Shown here: piece by piece, positions 25,912-34,574 of the stretch | How positions within the stretch are numbered: the stretch's first letter is position 1 | How the letters are laid out: the number at the start of each line of letters is the position of its first letter | From: an uncultured Prevotellaceae bacterium | GTDB taxonomy: Bacteria > Bacteroidota > Bacteroidia > Bacteroidales > Bacteroidaceae | Assembly: GCA_946186505.1 (NCBI GenBank) | Contig: CAMHNI010000034.1 | Coordinates: 1 to 38,406, forward strand | Length of the DNA: 38,406 nt | Direction of reading: 5' to 3' | The notes under the pieces: model-generated | The model's database searches: none | What the model saw: the letters and a program-made list of their open reading frames with translations, nothing else | What the model was told of the DNA's origin: nothing | Program-made: the position numbers and the translations under genes

Positions 25912-27081
25912 TTACTTAAACAAGTCCTTGATGCCGTCCATGTCAAAGGCAAGCGTGAAACGGAGGGTCTGGTCGAGCGGGTTGGAACGGGCGGTGGAGA
26001 TGACGTAGCCCACATCTAAGGAGAACACGCTCATACGGAAACCGCCACCAACGGTGAAATACTTCAGGTTACCCTTTGACTCTGCCTGATGGTGATAGCC
26101 GGCACGCAGCGAGAACTGATCATGGTAGATGTACTCGGCACCCACCGACCACTGTATCTCGTCCATCTCCTCCTTGAAGCCACCCGGAGCGTCGCTGAAG
26201 CTCTGGAACATGCCCTTGATGGAGCTGACATCGCTGTATTCGCGACGTACACGGTCCTGGTATTCCGAGTTGCTCTCACCCTCCTCCTGCTGCGGTACGG
26301 TGGGTACGAGAAGCTTGTTGGCATCGGCCGAGAAGGAGAAGCGGTTGTACTCATCGACGGGCACGACCAACGAGGCGCCGAGCCGCAGGTTAGTAGGTAT
26401 GAACTGGCTCTCCTCGTCACCGTAGTAGGATATTTTTGAACCGATGTTACGAAGGTTCATGCCCAGTCCTAACTGGCACTCACGGCTGCCCAGCATCACA
26501 TAGTTGTTGTAATACATAGCCAGGTCGGCGGCAAAGGCCGATGCAGGCTTAGAGTCCTCGCTGTAGTCGAAACGCAAGTCACTGTAAATCCAGCGGATGG
26601 CGGCAGCCAACGAGAAGGTCTCAGAGAGCATCAGCGAGTAGGCGGCATCGAGCGACATTTCGTATGGTTTGACGGTCATGTCACTGTTGCCGTAGTCTGT
26701 ATAAACCTCGCCCAGCGAGAAGTAGCGCAGCGAGCCGGAGATAGCCGAGTAGTCACCGATGCGGTAGTAACCGGCGACGTAGGCCAGATCGATGTCGTTG
26801 ACCAGTTGGCGCAGCCACGGCGTGTAGTTAAGCGCAATACCTGCACGGCTGATACAGAAAGGATACTTCGCGGGATTCCAGTACTGTGAGTTGACATCGG
26901 GGTCGGTGGCGGCACCGACATCGCCCATGCCGGCGGCACGGGCATCGGGAGCAATGGTCTCTGAGACCACGGCATGTTCCACGGGATTGAACGTGGTGAG
27001 CTTGTCGTCGTCAGGGTTGGCCGCAGCACTGCCGTAGCACAGCAGACAGGCGATAGCTAATAATAGTTTTCTTGTTTTCAT
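25912..27081 (-). CDS. porV: Type IX secretion system outer-membrane protein PorV
   Basis: 389 aa with a signal peptide (MKTRKLLLAIACLLCYGSAAA) and a FadL-like beta barrel. PorV carries sorted cargo from the translocon to the PorU sortase. Family landmarks are ISPDARAAGMGDVGAATDPDVNS-like TIAPDARAAGMGDVGAATDPD (about 42-62) followed by QYWNPAKYPF, WLRQLVNDIDLAYVAGYYR, and a closing barrel strand ending TLRFTLAFDMDGIKDLFK. It follows porU by 38 nt, the same order as porU-porV in Porphyromonas gingivalis. Confidence 0.93.
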   Translation of the reverse strand: MKTRKLLLAIACLLCYGSAAANPDDDKLTTFNPVEHAVVSETIAPDARAAGMGDVGAATDPDVNSQYWNPAKYPFCISRAGIALNYTPWLRQLVNDIDLAYVAGYYRIGDYSAISGSLRYFSLGEVYTDYGNSDMTVKPYEMSLDAAYSLMLSETFSLAAAIRWIYSDLRFDYSEDSKPASAFAADLAMYYNNYVMLGSRECQLGLGMNLRNIGSKISYYGDEESQFIPTNLRLGASLVVPVDEYNRFSFSADANKLLVPTVPQQEEGESNSEYQDRVRREYSDVSSIKGMFQSFSDAPGGFKEEMDEIQWSVGAEYIYHDQFSLRAGYHHQAESKGNLKYFTVGGGFRMSVFSLDVGYVISTARSNPLDQTLRFTLAFDMDGIKDLFK

Positions 27082-27090
27082 TGTTGATGT

Positions 27091-27108
27091 CGTTATAACG
27101 TTATAACG
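27091..27108. promoter_or_regulatory. Perfect 18-bp palindrome in the porU-porV gap
   Basis: CGTTATAACGTTATAACG is a perfect palindrome, also readable as two overlapping copies of CGTTATAACG. It ends 10 nt before the porV ATG and fills half of the 38-nt gap. It could form an RNA hairpin or bind a protein; no promoter consensus overlaps it. Confidence 0.45.
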
Positions 27109-27119
27109 CCAGAACGCCG

Positions 27120-30100
27120 TTATTTATTGCATAGGACAATCAGTTTCTTGGCTTTCGAGGCCTGTGTGCTGCCGTCGCAGCTCAGCATGACGCGGTACAG
27201 ATAGACACCTGTCTGCAGGCGGTGGCCACCGCTGGTACAGAGGTCCCAGTCGATGGTGTAGGTCTGTCCGGAGGACACTCCCGTCTCTGTATGACGCCAC
27301 AGCTGACGGCCAGAGGTGTCGAAGATGTCTATCTCGACATCAACCTGTGAGCCTGTGCGGTCGTGGGTAACGATGAACGTCGTCCCGGTAGTGGCGGGGT
27401 TCTTCGTACAGTCGATGCTCAGGATGTCGGGTTGCAGTCCTCTGACCACGTTAAACTGCAGTTCGGCGGTCGAGGAATTGTTAAGCACGTCCCAGGCACG
27501 GAACAGCAGACGGTGCGGGCCTACGGGCAGGGCAGGCAGACTGTAGCTGAGCGAACCACTGCGGTAGTCGCCGAAGTCGTACTGGAAGTAGTCGTTCACC
27601 ACGTAGGTCGTGGCCATGCTGCCGTCGATGATCAGTTCCAGGTCGTGACCGATACCGCCACCGGAAGCGTTGATGCCGTCCTTGTCGTACAGCTCAGCAT
27701 GGAACAGGGGCGTGGTGTTGACGTCGCCACCATTGACAAACGAACTGCTGTTCAAGTAGCAGTAAATGTTGGGGCCAATGCCGTCGGTGGCTGTCAGTGT
27801 GTCGCCCGACAGGGTGAAGTTGGTACACTGACCGTGAGCCTCGCGCTGTTTGTCGGTGGTCAAGGCGTAGAGGGTGATGAGACCCGTACCGTCGGTATAG
27901 CTGATGTCCTTTGGAAGGGCGAAATGCATGTTGAACCGTCCACCAATGATGCTGTCACTTCCCGTATAGAGGGTGTTCGGACGATCCTTGTAGGTAAAGG
28001 CCGAGGATGCTGCCGACTCGTCGTTCAGTCGGCAGGTCACCGTCTGCTCCACGTCTTTCACCTTCAGTGTCACCACGCCGTTGAAGTCTGGAGCTCCGAT
28101 GACGTGACCGACAACGTTCACCGTCTGTCCCGCCGTCAGACTCACTGTCTCTGCTGCATCGGCAGCCTTGCCGCTGATACTATCGACGACAATCTGCATG
28201 GTGGGTGCGGCGAGTACCAGTGCCGGGTCACCAAGCAGGGTGAATTGCAGCTTGTTAGCCGTATAGTCCACGCCAATGTCGTTGCCATCCTTGGCAGGGG
28301 TCATCAGCAGGTTCTTGGCCAGCCGGGCGGCCTCGCCGATTGTGATGCGGCGCCCGTTGCTGTCAGTGCCTAAGACGTAGCGGGTGTAAGCACGGTTCAT
28401 GTATCCGTTATAATGGGCATACACCGTGCGCGTCGTGCCGTAGAAGGCCACGGCTCCGCCGTTTTTGTTGCCCATGCAAGTCTCGCCGATGTTCTCTTCC
28501 TGTCCATCGAAGGGCATGATGTCGCACGAGGCTGTCAGCCACAGGGGCAGGCGCTGCGAGGTGTAAGCCCCGAAGTCACTGAGGTGGAGCACCTGTTCGT
28601 GTGACAGGGTGTAGGCTGCCCCGTGGCCGCTGTAGTTCATCAGGAGGGCGCCCTGCTGCATCTGCTGGCGGATGAGCTGTGTCACGTCGGGGTAGCTGAA
28701 GCCCGTCGATGACGACTGCCGCTCATAGGCATCCCAGTAGATTTTCTTCACACTGAAGGCCGGGTGCAGGCCTTCTATGAGGGTGGCTGCCTGGTCGGCA
28801 TCGTTCATGTGGCGGTTTGAGTCGCCGTCGTCGCCCATATAGCAGAGGGTGTTCTGCCAGGCTCCCGCATTGTCATTCTGCATATAGCCCAAGGTCTTAT
28901 CGACCATCACCTGTGCCTCATCGGCGGTGCGTGCCGACAGGCGGCCCACAGCCACGTCGGACTTGTCGGTGGTGAGTATCGAGCCGCCCTCGCCGTCGTC
29001 CATCAGGCAGAAATAGTCGTCGGTGACGTAGCAGTCGGTCTCGCTGAACGAGTTCTCGCTCTCATAGCACAGCAGGAAGTCATCGGTCGAGCAACCTCGC
29101 CAGTTAGAGGTCAGCATACGGTTGTCCCAGGCACCGTCACCCATGAGCAGCAGGTAGCGAGGCATGTCGGCATCGGTCTCGGCACGGTCGTAGAGCATTT
29201 TCAGATAGCGCCGGTAGGCGTTGGCATCGGGTGTGCCGCTGCTGAATTCGTTAAACAGCTCGTCGGCGGGAACGATGCGGACGCGCAGCGAGTCTTTCTC
29301 CTCGTGGTATGCCTGGAGCCGCCGGGCCTGAGCCAGCAGTTTCTGAGAGGTGGGTATGATGATGACCATGTCGGCTGCCGTGTCGGCATGATGGTCCTGG
29401 TTGGTGATGTTGTAAACATACTCTGGCTGGGCAACGGCAACCGTTGTCAAGTCAGGCCAGGGCTGGGCAGTGTCGAAGCAGAGTGACAGGTGGTCGAGAC
29501 GCACGTTTCCACCCGATGTCTGACGGATGGTCACGGTGTTGTCGGCCATCAGTGAGTCGGTCACGGTGAAGGTGCGTGTGGTCACGGCAGCCTTGCTGTA
29601 GCTGTCGGGCGACGAGGTGATGGTAACTGTTTCCAGCGGCTGGCCGTTCAGCAGCACGTCGGCGACAAAGGGAGCATCGTAACTGAGTACTACCGTCAGC
29701 GAGCCTTTTGACCGGACAGGAGCCGACAGCGTGTAGCTGCGCTCTACGCCGGTGCCGAACAGCCGACTGTCGTACAGGTTGCGACCGCCATGATACCAAG
29801 CGTAGTCATCCACTTCGTAGAGTGTGTGATAGTCGGCGGCCAAAGGATAGTGGGCGGCCTTGAACTCCTCCTCGCTGACGGTGAGCGCCACGCTGTCGTT
29901 CTCGGTCAGGAAGTAGTAGCCGTAGTCACTGTAGGGGTTGCGTGTACGGTTCGCGGCGGTGTTGCTGCTCCAGCTGACGGGACCGATGCCATAGAACAGC
30001 CGCCGTCCGCCGACGGTACAGGTAGGCACCTCGTGCAGGTCGTCGGTCGCGGCTAAGTAGTCGGCGGTGAGCTTCTCGGGCTGCATGGCTCCGCCGTAAC

Positions 30101-30677
30101 CGTAGATCTTCACCTTGCTCATGTCCGCAAAGCCCGCTTTGCGTATCAGCGCGTCGGTCAGCTGGTAGATGCCTGACGACGGCACCCGTATCTTGGCCCA
30201 TCGGCCAGTGGCAAGGACGGAGTGGGAGGCATATCTGCTCCCAGAGCTCTCAGAGCGGGACGAGCGGGAGCGGGCAGAGGATGGAGTTGCCTGTATGGTT
30301 AGCTTAAAGCTCACCAACTTCTGCAGCTTCCCGTCACGGCAGACGATGGGCACTAAGGCCACGAAGAGCGTACCTTGCTTGCGCGACACACCGATGTACT
30401 GCTGGATGTCGGGCAGGGCTGGGAAGGAGCGGTCAGTGATTTTCCGCAGCCGCACCGTATCGGTCGGCGTCATGTCGATAAACTCGGGGTAGTCTATCGT
30501 GACTGTGTAGTCTGAGTCGGCGTAGCCGGCACCTAAGTCGCGGGTGTATGTGAAAAGCGGCAAAACAGAGTCAATCCTAACCTCCTGGGCGGTCAGGTCA
30601 AAGAACTCTTGCGCCTCTGCAGCCAGGCAAAGGGACAGGAGCATCATGCCGACAATCAGTCTGCGGACTTTTTCCAT
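27120..30677 (-). CDS. porU: Type IX secretion system sortase PorU
   Basis: 1185 aa with a signal peptide (MEKVRRLIVGMMLLSLCLAAEAQ). A gingipain-like C25 protease domain spans about 430-800 with catalytic H685 (NYSGHGAAYT) and C718 (LTASCDIMPFD), the 33-residue spacing usual in this family. Before it lie an N-terminal prodomain and beta domains; after it Ig-like modules and a C-terminal sorting-type domain (DIFDTSGRQLW, GVYLYRVML). PorU removes cargo CTDs at the cell surface and links the cargo to lipopolysaccharide. It lies 43 nt after the PAP2 gene and no own promoter was seen. Confidence 0.95.
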   Translation of the reverse strand: MEKVRRLIVGMMLLSLCLAAEAQEFFDLTAQEVRIDSVLPLFTYTRDLGAGYADSDYTVTIDYPEFIDMTPTDTVRLRKITDRSFPALPDIQQYIGVSRKQGTLFVALVPIVCRDGKLQKLVSFKLTIQATPSSARSRSSRSESSGSRYASHSVLATGRWAKIRVPSSGIYQLTDALIRKAGFADMSKVKIYGYGGAMQPEKLTADYLAATDDLHEVPTCTVGGRRLFYGIGPVSWSSNTAANRTRNPYSDYGYYFLTENDSVALTVSEEEFKAAHYPLAADYHTLYEVDDYAWYHGGRNLYDSRLFGTGVERSYTLSAPVRSKGSLTVVLSYDAPFVADVLLNGQPLETVTITSSPDSYSKAAVTTRTFTVTDSLMADNTVTIRQTSGGNVRLDHLSLCFDTAQPWPDLTTVAVAQPEYVYNITNQDHHADTAADMVIIIPTSQKLLAQARRLQAYHEEKDSLRVRIVPADELFNEFSSGTPDANAYRRYLKMLYDRAETDADMPRYLLLMGDGAWDNRMLTSNWRGCSTDDFLLCYESENSFSETDCYVTDDYFCLMDDGEGGSILTTDKSDVAVGRLSARTADEAQVMVDKTLGYMQNDNAGAWQNTLCYMGDDGDSNRHMNDADQAATLIEGLHPAFSVKKIYWDAYERQSSSTGFSYPDVTQLIRQQMQQGALLMNYSGHGAAYTLSHEQVLHLSDFGAYTSQRLPLWLTASCDIMPFDGQEENIGETCMGNKNGGAVAFYGTTRTVYAHYNGYMNRAYTRYVLGTDSNGRRITIGEAARLAKNLLMTPAKDGNDIGVDYTANKLQFTLLGDPALVLAAPTMQIVVDSISGKAADAAETVSLTAGQTVNVVGHVIGAPDFNGVVTLKVKDVEQTVTCRLNDESAASSAFTYKDRPNTLYTGSDSIIGGRFNMHFALPKDISYTDGTGLITLYALTTDKQREAHGQCTNFTLSGDTLTATDGIGPNIYCYLNSSSFVNGGDVNTTPLFHAELYDKDGINASGGGIGHDLELIIDGSMATTYVVNDYFQYDFGDYRSGSLSYSLPALPVGPHRLLFRAWDVLNNSSTAELQFNVVRGLQPDILSIDCTKNPATTGTTFIVTHDRTGSQVDVEIDIFDTSGRQLWRHTETGVSSGQTYTIDWDLCTSGGHRLQTGVYLYRVMLSCDGSTQASKAKKLIVLCNK

Positions 30678-30720
30678 CTGTTAGTATAACGCTGACAGAA
30701 GCCGCTTTATTGTGCAATGC

Positions 30721-31668
30721 TCATAACTTGGACTGCAATATATAATAGAGGAGTGCTCCCGTTATCAGTCCGGCAAGCACATCAATGGCATAGTGTGCAC
30801 GGATATAGACGGTGGCGAAGCACATCAGCAGGAAGAGGGGCAGCACAATCCACAGCAGGGGACGGCTGCGCGAACGCCAGGACAGCAGCAGCAGGACGGT
30901 GGTAACACCGACATGACTGCTGGGGAAGGCTGCCGTAGGACGTTCGCCGGCGGCATGGGCATATTCCATAAAGCGGTAGAACAGCCCGTCCTCATAACCA
31001 GGCATGTGCATCATCTCGTCATGTGTCAGGAAGTAGTCGCCGACATGGGGGAAGACACCTGCGGCGATGTTGTCGAGTCCGGCTGCCAGATAGTAGAACT
31101 GCGGTCCCGTGACAGGCAGGGCGACGAAGATGACATAATAGATAAAGAACGAGGTAAGGATGACGAACGCCGTACGCTCAAACTCCGCATAACGATTGAA
31201 GAAGTAATAGAACACGACGATAATCATCAGGAAGAAATAGCTGGAGTAGCCCAAATACATCAACTCACTGAAGACGGGGTTGGTCCAACAGCGGGCAAAT
31301 TCCAAGGCCGGCTGGTAACCGAACACCGACTGCTCAAATGAGGCGAACACATGGTCAAGATTGGGGAAGATGCGGTTCAGGTCGAACGTGTCGGGATACC
31401 ACCACGACAGCAGAGCCAGTTGCAGCACGACGCGGCAGAGCATGGTCAGACGGCAAGGCACCATGCGATAGACCGCCCACAAGGCCGCCGTCATGGCAGC
31501 GATGTGAAACCGTCCCCAGAGCATCGGCTCGGGATCGGGCAACTTTGTCCACGTGATGAGTATCAGCAGGAGCGTCAGCACGAGATAGGCCACCATAGCC
31601 CACTCTGCCCCTATCAGTCCCCGTCGCGGTTTCTTGTCAATCCTAACTAAATCCCGGATAATCTTCAA
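30721..31668 (-). CDS. PAP2-superfamily membrane phosphatase / phosphotransferase (Aur1-like topology)
   Basis: 315 aa with about six membrane helices. PAP2 motifs lie late: FPSSHVGVTTVLLLL (motif 2, around 250-264) and YIRAHYAIDVLAG (motif 3, around 287-299); motif 1 (KxxxxxxRP) is not obvious. Together with GYSSYFFLMI and LPVTGPQFYYL this resembles the Aur1/inositol phosphorylceramide synthase-like branch rather than undecaprenyl phosphatases. Substrate unknown; a membrane lipid headgroup is likely. No ATG precedes the first helix at a suitable place; the TTG at 31668 (MKIIRDLVRIDKK) inside a heptad repeat is the best start. It lies between an epimerase gene and porU in one probable operon. 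Confidence 0.8.
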   Translation of the reverse strand: MKIIRDLVRIDKKPRRGLIGAEWAMVAYLVLTLLLILITWTKLPDPEPMLWGRFHIAAMTAALWAVYRMVPCRLTMLCRVVLQLALLSWWYPDTFDLNRIFPNLDHVFASFEQSVFGYQPALEFARCWTNPVFSELMYLGYSSYFFLMIIVVFYYFFNRYAEFERTAFVILTSFFIYYVIFVALPVTGPQFYYLAAGLDNIAAGVFPHVGDYFLTHDEMMHMPGYEDGLFYRFMEYAHAAGERPTAAFPSSHVGVTTVLLLLSWRSRSRPLLWIVLPLFLLMCFATVYIRAHYAIDVLAGLITGALLYYILQSKL

Positions 31669-31717
31669 TTCTCAATCTTCAATTCCCAAACCTCAATTCT
31701 CAATCTTCAATTCTCAA
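31662..31717 (-). repeat. 7-bp tandem repeat in the epimerase-PAP2 gap
   Basis: On the minus strand, immediately after the epimerase TGA, eight units of consensus ATTGARR (ATTGAGA, ATTGAAG alternating, with one degenerate TTTGGGA) run in strict 7-nt register and end on the TTG start codon of the PAP2 gene. Confidence 0.85.
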
Positions 31718-32713
31718 TCAGAGCCATCCGTTCTCCTTATACCATTTGACAGCACGGCGGACACCTTCCTTGAGGTTAACCTCAGGGTGATAGTCCAGTT
31801 CACGAACGGCAGGCCCGATGTCGCACCGCCAGTTTCGCTGCTTCAGGATATTGTACTTGTCATTGTTCAAGGCGGATATCTTGCCTGTCATGCGCCCGAT
31901 GTGCTCACCGAAGAAAGTGACGACACGCAGCACCCATACCGGGGCGGTGATGCGTATCCACCACGGACGGCCAAGTTCCTCGTGGATGAGGTCGCTGAAA
32001 GTTGTGGAGCGATAGACCTGACCGTCGGAAAGGAAGTATTTCCGGCCTGTCCCGCCTTTCTCAATGGCTAAGAACACAGCCTGTACCACGTCGGTGACAT
32101 AGACGAACGTGATGTCCTGAGGCTTGTACCCCACCGCGAAGTCTGTATGCTGCTTAATGCTCTGCGCCATGAGGAAGTAGTCTTTCTCACGCGGTCCATA
32201 GACTCCCGTCGGACGCAGGATGACATAGGGAAACTGACTGCCGAGTGTGTCCAACCACTGTTCGGCCTCCAGCTTGCTGCGTCCGTACTCCGTGTTTGGC
32301 TGCGGCGTGTCAGTTTCACGAATCTCCTCATAGGGCTGCTCTTCGCGGATGGCACCGAAGACGCTGAGCGAACTGAGATAGACAAACCGCTGCAGGGGCA
32401 TGTCCAGCTCCATGAGTGCTAAGACCAGGTTCTTTGTTCCCTCGGTATTGATGCGGCGGAAATCACGCTTGTCTATGCACTTCGTCACGCCGGCGGCATG
32501 CACCACATAGTCGAACGTATGGCCGCGAAGCTGTTCTTTCAACTGTTCCTTCGACGAGAGGTTCAATTCGATGAAGTTGATACGCTCGTCCCGCAGGTAC
32601 TCCCGTGAACTGCTGCCACGCACGGCGGCCCAAGTCTCCATGCCCCGGCTAAGTGCCTCTTCCACGATGAATGAGCCGATGAAACCGCTGGCTCCCGTAA
32701 CTAATATTTTCAT
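31718..32713 (-). CDS. NAD-dependent epimerase/dehydratase (extended SDR)
   Basis: 331 aa from the ATG at 32713 (MKILVTGASGFIGSFIVEEAL). The cofactor motif GASGFIG (GxxGxxG) is at about 7-13, the mid-region LSSLSVFG supplies the active-site Ser, and the catalytic YGRSK lies at about 143-147, followed by RPTGVYGPREKDY. Related Bacteroidota proteins are annotated as NAD(P)-dependent sugar-nucleotide or sterol-type dehydrogenases; the substrate is not predictable. A TACCTTTG -7 box at 32733-32740 would drive this gene and, through short gaps, PAP2, porU, porV and ispF. Confidence 0.88.
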   Translation of the reverse strand: MKILVTGASGFIGSFIVEEALSRGMETWAAVRGSSSREYLRDERINFIELNLSSKEQLKEQLRGHTFDYVVHAAGVTKCIDKRDFRRINTEGTKNLVLALMELDMPLQRFVYLSSLSVFGAIREEQPYEEIRETDTPQPNTEYGRSKLEAEQWLDTLGSQFPYVILRPTGVYGPREKDYFLMAQSIKQHTDFAVGYKPQDITFVYVTDVVQAVFLAIEKGGTGRKYFLSDGQVYRSTTFSDLIHEELGRPWWIRITAPVWVLRVVTFFGEHIGRMTGKISALNNDKYNILKQRNWRCDIGPAVRELDYHPEVNLKEGVRRAVKWYKENGWL

Positions 32714-32732
32714 TCTTGTATCTTTTGGGGTG

Positions 32733-32740
32733 CAAAGGTA
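32733..32740 (-). promoter_or_regulatory. -7 box for the epimerase-PAP2-porU-porV-ispF operon
   Basis: Minus-strand TACCTTTG fits TAnnTTTG, 19 nt before the ATG at 32713. No clear TTTG -33 box was found. It is the only convincing promoter element seen for the five-gene run. Confidence 0.55.
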
Positions 32741-32765
32741 CAAATAAAAACTGAAACTAAAAAAC

Positions 32766-34424
32766 TCATTCTATGGTGAGCCGGCGGTTTTTAGGATATT
32801 TCACCTTGTACTGCAGTAGCAGTTCGCGTTGTTCGCCCGCCTGCAGCTGCAAGGGCCATGTTACGATGCCTGTATCAGCATTGCGTACACCGCCACTGAG
32901 TTCGCTGACAGTGACATCAATGTCTGAGTTACGCGATACGGGCGTCTGGTCGTAGAGGGTGATATTGACGGCCTCACGGCGGGCGTTCTTCACGGTGATG
33001 CGCCACGTGAGTGTCTGCTCTTGATTGCTACCGAGGAAACGGCGTGTCGATGACTCGTTCACCTTGGTGCGCTGCACGCGGATGCTCTGGTCGCGCCCCA
33101 GCGAGAAGTGCAGTGTGTCGGTAGCTGCGTTGGGGTCAATGATGCTCTTGCCCACAAAGGAGTTGTCGAAATAGACGTTGGCCTCGCCCTCCATGAGGTT
33201 AAGTTTCTGCCAGTCAGTGGCATTAGCAATGAGGAAAGCCTCCTTGTCAATCTTCGGATACCCCTGGTACTCATACTGGGCGGGCACGTCATAACGGGCT
33301 ATCTCAATAACAGTGGCACTGCTTCTTGAACTGTTTGGAAGGGTTAGCGGATGCTTGATTTCAAACTCATAACCGAACATAGCCTGTTGCTGGACGTTAT
33401 CAATCACTGCGCTCTCTTCCATCACTTCTTCTTGAACAGGCATAGCGTCTAATCCTGCGACACGTCCCTGCAATGCTTCATCTGCAGTGATGCGCTCTAG
33501 TGATTTCATTGCGAGGCCAGCACCACGCGCTCTGCGGTATGAAGTGACATCGCGTTCAAAGTCTATCCAATAGGTACCCAGCTGCGGTGCCACATTGCTG
33601 CGGTTGGGGTTGGACGATGATAGCATGACGGGCACGTTCTTCCACTCCTCGTTCGTGTTCTGGTAGATGTTCGCCTTGTAGGAGAGGGTGAGCGGCTGCC
33701 CCGTGCCTTCGGAGCGCACATCGTAGGACGGGAACCAGCCAGCGTTCTTTACATAATATGTGATGTCGAAGTTGGCACGCCCCGCCTGCTGTGCATCGAC
33801 CTTCACATCGACCTCGGTGGCGGCAGTGAGCTTGATGCGCGAGATAGAGTCAAGGGTGGACTGCTTCTTCGTCAGTTCTTCGTTAAGCCTCAGCAACTCG
33901 TCATCTACGTCCTGTGAGCGTTTCTTCAGCGACAGCAGCTCCTGCGAGTAGTAGTTGTTCAGCTCCTTGATGTTCGCCAATGGCGTAGCTACGGTACGTC
34001 CGGCCACCGAGCAGTTGGTCTTCACCAGTTCAAGCTGCGATGCCAGCACCTCTTTCTCGTCCTTGGCCTGCTGAATCTTGCGCTGCACGACCTTCACAGC
34101 ATCCGCTGCCTGATGCAGGCGTTTCATCTGCACCATCGAGTCGGGATGCACGGTACGATGGCTAACGCCGAGAACGGTGAGGCGTCCGCGGGCCTTCAGT
34201 TGCATACTCTTACGGTCCATAAACGGCGACATGCCTGTGAAGGTCACCACCTGCTCACCGGCAACCAGTTGCACACTCTTCGAGCGCACGACCTGCGCAC
34301 CGTTGGCAAATACGGTCACACGGTCTATCGTGGCCGTATGTTTCTCCACGGCCATTGCCAGTCCTGTCATCATCAGACAAACCAGCATCATCTTGATTCT
34401 TTGATTTCTCATATTAGTTTTCAT
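32766..34424 (-). CDS. MuiA-family protein (DUF4140 + DUF4139)
   Basis: 552 aa. The start is taken as ATG 34424 (MKTNMRNQRIKMMLVCLMM), since the open frame upstream includes the promoter; ATG 34412 is also possible. A signal peptide is followed by DUF4140 (about 30-125, VTVFANGAQVVRSKSV), a coiled coil (about 95-200, with KKRSQDVDDELLRLNEELTK), and DUF4139 (about 205-552, YYVKNAGWFPSYDVR and the C-terminal WRITVKNARREAVNITLYDQ). Named after a Shigella mucoidy inhibitor; the molecular function is unknown. Inside DUF4139, about 312-327, is ADEALQGRVAGLD, a motif like the plug signature of SusC-type receptors. Confidence 0.88.
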   Translation of the reverse strand: MKTNMRNQRIKMMLVCLMMTGLAMAVEKHTATIDRVTVFANGAQVVRSKSVQLVAGEQVVTFTGMSPFMDRKSMQLKARGRLTVLGVSHRTVHPDSMVQMKRLHQAADAVKVVQRKIQQAKDEKEVLASQLELVKTNCSVAGRTVATPLANIKELNNYYSQELLSLKKRSQDVDDELLRLNEELTKKQSTLDSISRIKLTAATEVDVKVDAQQAGRANFDITYYVKNAGWFPSYDVRSEGTGQPLTLSYKANIYQNTNEEWKNVPVMLSSSNPNRSNVAPQLGTYWIDFERDVTSYRRARGAGLAMKSLERITADEALQGRVAGLDAMPVQEEVMEESAVIDNVQQQAMFGYEFEIKHPLTLPNSSRSSATVIEIARYDVPAQYEYQGYPKIDKEAFLIANATDWQKLNLMEGEANVYFDNSFVGKSIIDPNAATDTLHFSLGRDQSIRVQRTKVNESSTRRFLGSNQEQTLTWRITVKNARREAVNITLYDQTPVSRNSDIDVTVSELSGGVRNADTGIVTWPLQLQAGEQRELLLQYKVKYPKNRRLTIE

Positions 34425-34440
34425 TACGTACATTTGGTTG

Positions 34441-34448
34441 CAAAGGTA
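34441..34448 (-). promoter_or_regulatory. -7 box of the MuiA-family gene
   Basis: Minus-strand TACCTTTG, 16 nt before ATG 34424. It overlaps codons of any longer open frame, arguing for the shorter start. The -33 side is weak. Confidence 0.5.
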
Positions 34449-34505
34449 CAAAAAAAATATTCTTTTACGCTACCTTTTGCTAGAAACTAAAAGAAAATCT
34501 GGCGT

Positions 34506-34539
34506 TTTGTTCTTACTTCATCTTTTTTTTGTACCTTTG
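34506..34539 (+). promoter_or_regulatory. Promoter of the GH67 gene
   Basis: TTTG (34506-34509), 22-nt spacer, TACCTTTG (34532-34539), 35 nt before the ATG. It is divergent from the MuiA-family promoter. Confidence 0.7.
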
Positions 34540-34574
34540 CACGTACAAACTTAACAAACAAAAGCAGAAAGACG

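Noticed and set aside
27363..28373. 336-codon open frame on the plus strand opposite porU
   Set aside because: Antisense to the clear PorU coding frame, no signal peptide, no recognisable domain and no promoter.
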